Assembly (NCBI GenBank): GCA_017626655.1
Contig: JAGAIH010000162.1
Span: 1-5,747, forward strand
Direction of reading: 5' to 3'
DNA from: Clostridia bacterium
Lineage (GTDB): Bacteria; Bacillota_A; Clostridia; Oscillospirales; CAG-272
DNA: 5,747 nucleotides
Below, one piece after another: positions 1 through 5,498 of the stretch. The notes beneath the pieces were generated by a model. That model had not been told where the DNA came from and did not search any database. It was given only the letters and a program-made list of their open reading frames with translations. The translations under genes and the position numbers were made by a program. Numbering within the stretch: position 1 is the first letter of the stretch; the number at the start of each line of letters is the position of its first letter.

Positions 1-1343
1 CCGCGCTCCTTCAGCTCATCGGAAAGGACAGCGATAGACTCCTCGTTTCCGTGGTTAAGAAATACGGTACGAGGCTTCTTTTCAAAGCTTTCAAGCCACG
101 AAATAAGTCCCTGCTGATCGGCATGTCCGCTTGTACCCTTGAGCGACTTGATCTGCGCTCTTACGGCAATGTCCTCGCCGAACAATCGCACGTTCTGTAC
201 GCCCTCAATCAGATTTCTGCCGAGCGTTCCCTCTGCCTGATATCCTACGAACAAAATGAGATTCTGCGGTCTCCACAGATTGTGCTTGAGGTGATGGCGG
301 ATTCTGCCTGCCTCACACATTCCACTCGCTGAAAGAATGACCTTGGGTTCGAGCGTTTCGTTAATACGTTTAGAGTCCTCCACTGTAACAGACAATCTGA
401 GTCCGTCAAATCTGATGGGATCAATTCCATCGTCTATCAGCTTTCTCGTTTCATAATCAAAGCAAGCGGGATCGCATTTTGAGAAGATCTCGGTTGCTTC
501 AATTGCCAAAGGGCTATCCACATAAACGGGAAAATCCGAATTTTTGACAAGCTTTCTTTGCTTTATTTCACGAATGGCATAGAGTAGCTCCTGCGTTCTG
601 CCAATAGCAAAGGACGGAATGACCACGTTTCCGCCACGGCTCAATGTATTTTCGATGAGCTCAGCCAATACCTCAACTGTGTCGGTATAACGCTCGTGGT
701 TACGACTGCCGTAGGTGGATTCGAGAACCAAATAATCCGCTTCCAAAACAGGTGCAGGATCCTTGATAATGGGCTGATTGGTGTTTCCGACGTCACCGCT
801 GAACACGATCTTCTTTTCTGCATCTCCCTCTCGGAGCCAAAGCTCGATAGCAGCCGACCCAAGCAAATGCCCAATGTCCGTAAAGCGGATATCTACACCG
901 GCTGAAATAGTGATCCTTTCATCATACCGAACTCCGCGAAAGAGTTTAATAGCCCCTTCTGCATCCTCGATCGTATACGTGGGAGCCGTGTTATCTTCCC
1001 CCGAACGTTCCGCCTTTCTGTTTTTCCATTCGACCTCGCTCATCTGGATATGTGCGCTATCCTTGAGCATTATGTCAGCAAGCTTCACCGTTGCCTCTGT
1101 TGCATATATGATACCACGGAAGCCGTCCTTATAGAGTCTTGGCAACATTCCCGAATGGTCGATATGTGCGTGGGTCAGGAAGACCGCATCGACCTGACTT
1201 GCGGGAATCGGCAAGGCAACGTTTTGAAAGACATCAATTCCCTGCTCCATTCCACAATCCACCAAATAGTAGCGGTCATTTACCTCAAGCAACGTACAGC
1301 TTCCAGTTACCTCTTGTGCAGCACCAATAAATTGAATTTTCAT
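1..1343 (-). CDS. MBL-fold/beta-CASP exonuclease with RNA specificity domain (YSH1/CPSF-like), 3' end outside window
   Basis: I translated the minus strand from the ATG at 1343 to the window edge: 447 codons with no stop. Seen: D29 in LVDCG, the metal-binding motif THAHIDH (H58, H60, D62, H63), H159 in DIGHLLGSA and D184 in SGDVG (MBL motifs 1-4). Then come E208 in ESTYG (beta-CASP motif A), the SASGMCEAGR stretch near 337-346, H407 in TSGHAD and H431 in LNHG (motifs B and C). This order is that of the metallo-beta-lactamase, beta-CASP and RMMBL domain proteins (COG1236) related to CPSF73 and RNase J, which are zinc-dependent RNA endo/exonucleases. The family is usually about 450-540 residues, so only the C-terminal tail should be missing. 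The start is fixed by AAAGGAGAGG at 1351-1360 with normal spacing. RNA as substrate is inferred from the family. A bacterial DNA-active member cannot be excluded. Confidence 0.93.
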   Translation of the reverse strand, partial: MKIQFIGAAQEVTGSCTLLEVNDRYYLVDCGMEQGIDVFQNVALPIPASQVDAVFLTHAHIDHSGMLPRLYKDGFRGIIYATEATVKLADIMLKDSAHIQMSEVEWKNRKAERSGEDNTAPTYTIEDAEGAIKLFRGVRYDERITISAGVDIRFTDIGHLLGSAAIELWLREGDAEKKIVFSGDVGNTNQPIIKDPAPVLEADYLVLESTYGSRNHERYTDTVEVLAELIENTLSRGGNVVIPSFAIGRTQELLYAIREIKQRKLVKNSDFPVYVDSPLAIEATEIFSKCDPACFDYETRKLIDDGIDPIRFDGLRLSVTVEDSKRINETLEPKVILSASGMCEAGRIRHHLKHNLWRPQNLILFVGYQAEGTLGRNLIEGVQNVRLFGEDIAVRAQIKSLKGTSGHADQQGLISWLESFEKKPRTVFLNHGNEESIAVLSDELKER

Positions 1344-1456
1344 TCTGTCACCTCTCCTTTCAAAATCAATATCATCTATTATTCTCTTGTTTTGCTGAAA
1401 CGATTTATTCACTCTCGGCAAAATGCAAAATAGTAACCAATAGTTATCCCATAATA

Positions 1457-1485
1457 ATTATATCATAAATATATGAACACATCAA
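1457..1485 (-). promoter_or_regulatory. Promoter of the MBL/beta-CASP gene
   Basis: On the minus strand, TTGATG (1485-1480) lies 17 bases before TATAAT (1462-1457), a near-consensus sigma-A promoter. Transcription would start near 1450 and leave a leader of about 107 bases before the ATG at 1343. I see no clear hairpin regulator in that leader. Confidence 0.72.
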
Positions 1486-1531
1486 TATCTGCGAACAATA
1501 TTATGATTTTTCTTCAACACATAAATCGACA

Positions 1532-1580
1532 AAAGGGGCTGAGTCAAATGCTTTACAAAAAGCAAAAGACTCAGCCCTTT
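1532..1580 (-). terminator. Long hairpin terminator at the end of the transposase remnant
   Basis: GGGCTGAGTC (1536-1545) pairs with GACTCAGCCC (1568-1577). Inside, after a symmetric AAA/AAA internal loop, TGCTTT (1549-1554) pairs with AAAGCA (1559-1564) across a 4-base loop. The outer stem extends through A/T and wobble pairs. Read on the minus strand, the second arm runs into CCCCTTTT, so it should stop transcription coming from the transposase. The plus strand ends in only TTT. It probably lies at or overlaps the right end of the IS-derived segment. It also separates that segment from the exonuclease promoter. Confidence 0.7.
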
Positions 1581-1710
1581 GCTATACAAATTTAAAAGTT
1601 TAAGCCCAAACAAAAGAAAAAGCCCCGAAAAAGGGCAAAAAAGAGTATAGCAAAAGAAGGATGGTCAAAATCCTTGTTTTTGAAATTGTATTTAGTTATG
1701 AAGAATTGGT
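1581..1710. other. Noncoding spacer behind the transposase remnant, with small inverted repeats
   Basis: This A-rich stretch between the transposase stop and the terminator holds no open frame of note. It contains GCTATAC (1581-1587) and its complement GTATAGC (1645-1651), a small GCCC/GGGC hairpin at 1622-1636, and AAGGAT/ATCCTT at 1657-1675. It is probably the 3' untranslated end of the IS-derived element. Confidence 0.45.
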
Positions 1711-2274
1711 CTAAGACACGTTCAAAGGGAACAGATCGAGGCCAATTCTTCCTTTTTTCGTGCGGTTGCAGAGCTTTTCAATATTAAAGGCGAATGCGAG
1801 AAGGAAGAATTGCGTTTCAATATTTCGCTTGCCTCTTGTCAGAAAGCGCCGAAACCCGTAGTCCTCTTTGAGAACACCGAAAACACCCTCGACTTGAATG
1901 GATCGATTCCGCCGTAGAAGAATGCCCTCGTCACTTGTGAGAGCCTCTAATACCTTGGGGCGGTATTCATTCAGCACTTGATTGACACGAACCGTTCTGT
2001 ACCCTTTTTGTGACCTGTGACATTTGCTTTTATGTGGACAGCGACCGCACCGATCGTTACTGTAATACCGGGTAGCGACGACATATCCGTTTTCGGTGGT
2101 CTTCTTGCTCTCTCGCCGGAACTTCAGTTTTCGTCCATCGGGACAGGTATACTCGTCCTTCTTGGGATCGTATGCCATGTTCTCAACCGAATATGGGTCG
2201 GTCTTGTACTTTCTCGTCTTATACTTGTTGGCGTATGCTTCGATCTTGGTTCCGTCCACAAACAGATTACGGGT
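1711..2274 (-). pseudogene. IS1182-family transposase remnant (DDE_Tnp_1_6 C-terminal part), 5'-truncated
   Basis: The open frame can start at GTG 2259 but stays open upstream as NLFVDGTKIEAY, so the GTG is an internal valine codon, not a true start. Seen in order: VDGTKIEA (the first catalytic Asp region of IS1182 transposases), the RKYKTDPYSVENMAYD block, YTCPDGRKL, a cysteine cluster CGRCPHKSKC, and RSIQVEGVFGVLKEDYGFRRF, which holds the catalytic Glu. The tail ends in a TAG at 1711. From family knowledge, about 150-200 residues including the second catalytic Asp (TADxGY-like motif) normally separate VDGTK from the KYK..PF.VEN block. Here they are almost adjacent. The N-terminal half is also missing. 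The protein cannot be active. The upstream junction with the helicase fragment lies at about 2260-2275. Confidence 0.82.
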
Positions 2275-2713
2275 AGTCCGGCTTTAAATAGTTAGTGAAA
2301 TTCTTTTTAGCTTGATTCTCAAGCTCAATTCTGTCAACGAGAAACAGAACACGATTAGCGTTTCCGCTTCTCAAAAACAGACGAATTACAGCTGCAGATG
2401 TAAGCGTTTTACCTGTACCGGTAGCCATTTCAAACAGAAATCGCTGTTTTCCGTCCTTGACTGCTTTTTGCAAAGCTTTCAAGGCATTGACTTGATATTT
2501 TCGAAGCATACGAAGTCCACGATCTTTAAGATATTGACCTCTGGTTTCTTCGTTTTTGTATTCGGGAGCATCTGCATATCTCGGTTCGCGAACAACTGCT
2601 ATATAGTCCGCAGTTACATCCTCATTGTATAAACGCGCAGGGTCAGAATTAAATGCCTTGCTTTCTTTTACGCTTTCATAAGACGGAAAGGATACAATAA
2701 CTTGAGGGTTTCC
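2267..2713 (-). pseudogene. DEAD/DEAH-type helicase fragment (restriction-enzyme R-subunit-like), truncated at both ends
   Basis: The frame is open on the minus strand from just after a TAA at 2716-2714 to a TAA at 2269-2267, 148 codons. It has no ATG, GTG or TTG in frame until the internal ATG at 2509. Seen: a conserved-looking stretch VIVSFPSYESVKESKAF and RLYNEDVTADYI, then LRKYQVNALKAL (Q-motif-like lead), the Walker A motif MATGTGKT (motif I) and RVLFLVDRIELENQAKKNF (motif Ia). The protein ends at NYLKPDYP, where the frame enters the transposase remnant. Motifs II-VI are absent. These N-terminal ATPase motifs are typical of the superfamily 2 helicases in type I/III restriction R subunits. 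The fragment alone cannot be a working motor. It is probably a relic of a defence gene broken by the IS element or by a later deletion. Confidence 0.78.
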
Positions 2714-2730
2714 TTAATTAGTATATGTAC

Positions 2731-2759
2731 AGTATAACATAAGTTTGCTAATAAATCAA
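2731..2759 (-). promoter_or_regulatory. Promoter facing the helicase fragment
   Basis: On the minus strand, TTGATT (2759-2754) and TATACT (2736-2731) are separated by 17 bases. AAGGAAA follows at about 2715-2709, as a ribosome binding site might, but no start codon stands at the right distance in the helicase frame. The promoter may have belonged to a gene whose start has been deleted, so any transcript would cover only the two broken genes and end at the 1532-1580 hairpin. Confidence 0.55.
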
Positions 2760-2857
2760 GGGTTCTTCTCAGTTTAAGTCGCAAAGATAGGAAAAAAGTC
2801 CACAAATGCGGAGATTTGTTGCAAACAACGTTCCAATAATTGCTACTTCAGCTACTC

Positions 2858-2953
2858 AAAAGCGAAACATGACAATTCAAGGACACGAGACTCTTTAGTA
2901 TCTTTTTCGCTTCATGTTAGCATTGCCGAACATGAAAGCATAGAACTCCTCTT
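2858..2953 (-). promoter_or_regulatory. Leader-like segment: SD, 9-codon frame and mutually exclusive pairings
   Basis: On the minus strand AAGAGGAG (2953-2946) stands 4 bases before an ATG at 2941, which opens a 9-codon frame, MLSCSAMLT, ending with TGA at 2912. Plus-strand TTCATGTT (2911-2918) pairs with AACATGAA (2929-2936), a hairpin inside this small frame. The overlapping TTTCGCTT (2905-2912) can instead pair with AAGCGAAA (2860-2867), after which the minus strand reads TTTTG. The two stems share bases and exclude each other, as in leader-peptide attenuators. The gene it would control is not evident: the next thing downstream is the promoter of the broken helicase. This could also be chance repeats. 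Confidence 0.35.
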
Positions 2954-2972
2954 AAGTGAATATTATTCACTT
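2954..2972. repeat. Perfect 19-bp palindrome
   Basis: AAGTGAATATTATTCACTT has two 9-base arms around one central T. It lies directly upstream (minus strand) of the SD of the 9-codon frame and is followed on the plus strand by a C-run. It may be a dimeric repressor operator or a weak hairpin. No regulator gene is in the window to assign to it. Confidence 0.6.
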
Positions 2973-2985
2973 CCCCCCATCAAAC

Positions 2986-3034
2986 AGCGGTTGCTTTTAC
3001 CGAAAGGTATTGAGCAACCGCTTTCTCTATTGTA
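2986..3034 (+). terminator. Orphan intrinsic terminator-like hairpin
   Basis: AGCGGTTGC (2986-2994) pairs perfectly with GCAACCGCT (3014-3022), and inside it ACC-GAAA-GGT can form a second short stem. On the plus strand the stem is followed by TTCTCTATTGTATTT, a moderately T-rich tail. No plus-strand gene ends just upstream, so it probably terminated a gene now lost, or insulates the mobilization region. Confidence 0.55.
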
Positions 3035-3074
3035 TTTACAATCCAACACCACTACCGCTCCTCTATCCCCCAAA

Positions 3075-3293
3075 GTAAACTTTTACCCCCCCTCCTAACA
3101 TACCCTTTCCCCCTGCCTCCCGTGCCGCTGTGCCGCTGTGCCGGATAAAAATCTCTCCGGCACACGGGTTTTCCCGCGCGAAAAGACCGCTCGGGGGCTA
3201 TTATTTTACCGACACATCCGGCACATCCGGCACAAAGCCGCTCCCATGCGGCACAGATAGTCCCCCTTCAGGAGGCGCCGCGTAAAACTTTAC
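3075..3293. repeat. GTGCCG hexamer array (3 direct + 4 inverted) between two 12-bp palindromes; candidate origin/control region
   Basis: GTGCCG occurs on the plus strand at 3122, 3130 and 3138 with an 8-base period (GTGCCGCT repeated). Its complement CGGCAC occurs at 3158, 3219, 3228 and 3249, two of these in a 9-base tandem repeat ACATCCGGC. GTGCCGGA (3138-3145) and TCCGGCAC (3156-3163) form an 8-bp hairpin with a 10-base loop, followed by CGGG-TTTT-CCCG (3165-3176). The near-identical palindromes GTAAACTTTTAC (3075-3086) and GTAAAACTTTAC (3282-3293) bracket the array. A C-rich run precedes it and AT-rich DNA follows. This resembles the protein-binding repeats of replication or transfer origins. 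Its place just upstream of a relaxase supports that, but the function is inferred. Confidence 0.5.
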
Positions 3294-3321
3294 AGCGCAC
3301 TGAACAGATCAATGGGCCCCT

Positions 3322-3344
3322 GGGAAGAGCGAAATGTTCTTCCC
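3322..3344. repeat. Hairpin GGGAAGA/TCTTCCC upstream of the relaxase
   Basis: GGGAAGA (3322-3328) pairs with TCTTCCC (3338-3344), with one extra G-T pair and a loop of 7-9 bases. It sits at the boundary between GC-rich and AT-rich DNA, about 155 bases before the relaxase start. Hairpins in this position are typical of oriT sites, but I cannot identify a nic site. Confidence 0.4.
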
Positions 3345-3354
3345 CTTGCGAAAA

Positions 3355-3468
3355 ATAAGCCAGTAATATAAATATATATGGTATGTATCCAGTTAGTAAT
3401 ATAGATAGTATATAGGCTAATAGATACATACTAATATTTAAACAGAATACTATAAAAATTATCTATAC
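3355..3468. other. AT-rich segment with repeats before the relaxase
   Basis: This stretch is strongly AT-rich. It holds two similar AGTAATATA blocks (3362 and 3397 regions) and the widely spaced 9-base inverted repeat GTATGTATC (3381-3389) / GATACATAC (3423-3431). It could serve as an unwinding element or carry the relaxase promoter. I could not pick a -35/-10 pair with good spacing. Confidence 0.4.
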
Positions 3469-3492
3469 GCGGATGAATGATCCGCAGGGAGG
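3469..3492 (+). promoter_or_regulatory. Hairpin abutting the relaxase ribosome binding site
   Basis: GCGGAT (3469-3474) and ATCCGC (3480-3485) form a 6-bp stem with a 5-base loop. GGGAGG (3487-3492) follows after one base and stands 6 bases before the ATG at 3499. The hairpin could modulate translation of the relaxase or be a binding site for the relaxase itself. The SD decides the start. Confidence 0.5.
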
Positions 3493-3498
3493 AACCGT

Positions 3499-3993
3499 AT
3501 GGCTACTTTAAAAACTGCAAACGGTAACGGAAAATATTCCGATACAAACGCAAAAGAAAATGTGATCAGCTACATCTTGAACCCTTATAAAGCTAAGCAG
3601 TATTCCGGAAACATGCATATCACCGACGCAGATCCCATCGCGGACATGGAGCGGATCTCTCGGCAGTTCGGAAAAGAAAAGGGAATACAGCTCCGTCATT
3701 TCATCATTTCATTTGATCCCCAGGAGACGACAGATCCCCGTGTCGTCGCCGCCATAGCCTGTGAGATCATTCCCTATCTGGGACGGGAATATCAGGTGGT
3801 ATTTGCCGTCCACGAGGACAAGCCTCATTTACATATTCACATCGTAAGCAACGCCATCAGCTATATAGACGGCCATCGGTACTACGGAACGAGACAGGAG
3901 TTCAGCGGATTCAAAGCCCATATCAAGCAGGTATTACACAGATATGGCATACATACTCTCCAATATGTGTCCAACCGTATGGGGGAAGCATGA
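3499..3993 (+). CDS. Short MOBP/MobA-type relaxase (mobilization nuclease)
   Basis: This is the 164-residue relaxase domain protein that would nick one strand at oriT and stay covalently attached to it through a tyrosine during mobilization. Seen: an N-terminal GKYSDTNAKENVISYILNP block with candidate catalytic tyrosines Y13 and Y25, a second block LRHFIISFDPQE (65-76), and the metal-binding three-histidine motif PHLHIHIVSN (H110, H112, H114). NAISYIDGHRYYGT follows at 118-131. These match the Relaxase family (PF03432). Many relaxases run to 400 or more residues with a C-terminal helicase, primase or accessory part. This one stops right after the nuclease core, as I recall for a class of small relaxases in gut Clostridia, so it may be complete and not truncated. 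No transfer-channel genes are in view, so it would need a helper element. Confidence 0.88.
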   Translation: MATLKTANGNGKYSDTNAKENVISYILNPYKAKQYSGNMHITDADPIADMERISRQFGKEKGIQLRHFIISFDPQETTDPRVVAAIACEIIPYLGREYQVVFAVHEDKPHLHIHIVSNAISYIDGHRYYGTRQEFSGFKAHIKQVLHRYGIHTLQYVSNRMGEA

Positions 3994-4028
3994 ATCCGAA
4001 GCGCAAATTCTCATTAAGTGCCTTTTAA
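3990..4028 (+). CDS. 12-codon frame overlapping the relaxase stop (possible stump of a lost coupled gene)
   Basis: An ATG at 3990 overlaps the relaxase TGA as ATGA, the usual form of translational coupling, and GGGGGAAG lies just upstream as a possible SD. The frame reads MNPKRKFSLSAF and stops at TAA 4026-4028. It is too short to assign. It may be the first codons of a second mobilization gene removed by deletion, or chance. Confidence 0.25.
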   Translation: MNPKRKFSLSAF

Positions 4029-4038
4029 TGTAATTTTT
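4012..4038 (+). terminator. Weak terminator-like hairpin after the relaxase
   Basis: CATTAA (4012-4017) and TTAATG (4025-4030) form a 6-bp AT-rich stem with a 7-base loop, followed by TAATTTTTG. The stem is weak, but the T-run and position behind the relaxase suit a leaky terminator before the next promoter. Confidence 0.3.
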
Positions 4039-4073
4039 GAATAATATTATCTATTATTTATTGTTATTTTTGC

Positions 4074-4116
4074 TTGACAAACCACATTCTCTATGCTATA
4101 ATACAGACATAGGAGG
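4074..4116 (+). promoter_or_regulatory. Consensus promoter and ribosome binding site of the DUF4143 ATPase gene
   Basis: TTGACA (4074-4079), a 17-base spacer and TATAAT (4097-4102) match the sigma-A consensus perfectly, with a TG of an extended -10 before it. AGGAGG (4111-4116) stands 8 bases before the ATG at 4125. Transcription would start near 4108-4110, so the leader is only about 16 bases and starts almost at the SD. This predicts strong, apparently unregulated expression. No operator is evident. Confidence 0.85.
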
Positions 4117-4124
4117 ATTGAAAT

Positions 4125-5420
4125 ATGGAACGAAAAATATATACAGATCTCTTGAAGTGGAAGCAAAGCTCCGACCGCAAGCCTCTGATCCTGCAAGGAG
4201 CACGTCAGGTTGGAAAAACCTATATCGTCAACTACTTCGCGGGTAAGGAGTACGCCAACAGCGTCTACTGTAATTTTGAAAAGGATCGGGGCTTGCATGA
4301 ATTCTTTCTCGATCTGTCTCCCCGGAATATTATAAAAAAGCTGTCCCTGTATAAACGCAGAGAGATCATTCCCGGTAGTACGCTGATCATTTTCGACGAG
4401 ATACAGGCCTGTCCCGAAGCAATCACCTCGCTGAAGTATTTTCAGGAAGAGGCAAACGAATACCACATCATTGCCCTCGGATCCCTGTTAGGTGTCTCGG
4501 TCAATCGGGGGAGCTTTTCCTTCCCTGTGGGTAAGGTACAATTCATGACCCTCTATCCGCTGGATTTTGAGGAGTACCTGATGGCTCGGGGCGAGGACGG
4601 TCTGATCGGGTTGATCCGCGAATGCTTTGCGTCCGATAAGCCGCTGGATCATGCATTTCATGATCGGGCGCTGGATTATTACAAGGAGTACCTTTTCGTA
4701 GGCGGTATGCCCGAGGCGGTGGAGGAATTCGGTAAGAACCGCAATCCCGAGCTTGTACGAGTCATCCAGCAGACCATCCTGGAGTCCTACCACAACGATA
4801 TGGGTAAGTATAACAAGCAAACCGAGATCCCCAAAACCCGTATCGTCTACAAGAGCATCAGCACCCAACTGGCCAAGGAGAACCGAAAATTCCAATACAA
4901 AAACGTCAAGCAAGGCGGCCGCGCATCGGAATTTGAGGGGGCGATCGAATGGCTGTGCCTGTCGGGAATCGCGGGTCAGCTCTATCGCATCGAGCAGATC
5001 ATGCTGCCGCTGAACGCATACCGATCCCTGTCGGATTTCAAATTCTATCTGAATGACGTCGGCTTGTGCGGCGCGAGTCAGGATATCCACTACGAGGACA
5101 TCCAAGGGGAGAATCCTCTGCTGGACAACTTCAAGGGAGGCATGACCGAAAACTACGTTTTTACTCAACTGATCGCCAACGGTCTCGGTCTCTATTACTG
5201 GACTAGCGGAAATCAAGCCGAGGTGGATTTCATTACCCGTATCGGGGATGACATCGTACCCATTGAGGTCAAGGCCAAAATCAACAACCGCTCCAGGAGC
5301 CTGGGTATCTACATGGATCGGTACCATCCGAGCTATGCGATCCGCATTTCGCAGAAGAATTTCGGGTTTGAGAACGGAATCAAGTCGGTGCCTCTGTACG
5401 CAATATTTTGCATAGAATAA
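4125..5420 (+). CDS. AAA-family ATPase with DUF4143 C-terminal domain
   Basis: A complete 431-residue protein of the AAA_14 plus DUF4143 type (COG1373-like), common in gut Clostridia and Bacteroidia and often present in many copies. Seen: Walker A GARQVGKT (25-32), Walker B LIIFDEIQ (87-94), the sensor-like HIIALGSLLGV (113-123), PLDFEEYL, and the FVGGMPEAVEEF signature that leads into DUF4143. A C-terminal NQAEVDFI...IVPIEVKAK segment (E366, D368, E381, K383) resembles the core of PD-(D/E)XK nucleases. ATP binding is strongly supported. Nuclease activity is only suggested by the motif, and the biological role of the family is not established. The gene stands alone under its own strong promoter, so it need not be part of the relaxase element. 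The 4125 start is fixed by AGGAGG. Length and motifs look intact. Confidence 0.92.
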   Translation: MERKIYTDLLKWKQSSDRKPLILQGARQVGKTYIVNYFAGKEYANSVYCNFEKDRGLHEFFLDLSPRNIIKKLSLYKRREIIPGSTLIIFDEIQACPEAITSLKYFQEEANEYHIIALGSLLGVSVNRGSFSFPVGKVQFMTLYPLDFEEYLMARGEDGLIGLIRECFASDKPLDHAFHDRALDYYKEYLFVGGMPEAVEEFGKNRNPELVRVIQQTILESYHNDMGKYNKQTEIPKTRIVYKSISTQLAKENRKFQYKNVKQGGRASEFEGAIEWLCLSGIAGQLYRIEQIMLPLNAYRSLSDFKFYLNDVGLCGASQDIHYEDIQGENPLLDNFKGGMTENYVFTQLIANGLGLYYWTSGNQAEVDFITRIGDDIVPIEVKAKINNRSRSLGIYMDRYHPSYAIRISQKNFGFENGIKSVPLYAIFCIE

Positions 5421-5497
5421 TATGTCGTCCCGTTGTCCTGTTGATAATGGGCGCAAAGAGAAACGGTCCAAACGGTATAGTCAATACCATTAAGTTT
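5421..5497. other. Spacer between the ATPase gene and the hairpin element
   Basis: It contains a short hairpin GGTAT (5475-5479) / ATACC (5484-5488) just before the hairpin chain, but no gene or classical terminator. The following element may end transcription of the ATPase. Confidence 0.4.
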
Positions 5498-5498
5498 A

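Noticed and set aside
51..1433. Several plus-strand frames of 60-127 codons
   Set aside because: They overlap the uninterrupted minus-strand MBL/beta-CASP gene with all its catalytic motifs, or extend only into its promoter region.
2017..2632. Plus-strand frames of 63-106 codons
   Set aside because: They are antisense to the transposase and helicase remnants and lack ribosome binding sites or known motifs.
2806..2898. Plus-strand frame of 30 codons (MRRFVANNVPII...)
   Set aside because: The only purine-rich run upstream is about 14 bases from the ATG, no promoter is evident, and the product resembles nothing I know.
3122..3254. Possible CRISPR array
   Set aside because: The repeats are 6-9 bases, of mixed orientation, with irregular or no spacers.
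4047..4466. Minus-strand frame of 139 codons
   Set aside because: It is antisense to the ATPase start and covers its consensus promoter. No SD was seen.
4488..5471. Open frame of 327 codons on the minus strand
   Set aside because: It lies entirely antisense to the DUF4143 ATPase gene, which has clear motifs, promoter and SD. The antisense frame shows no recognisable motif.
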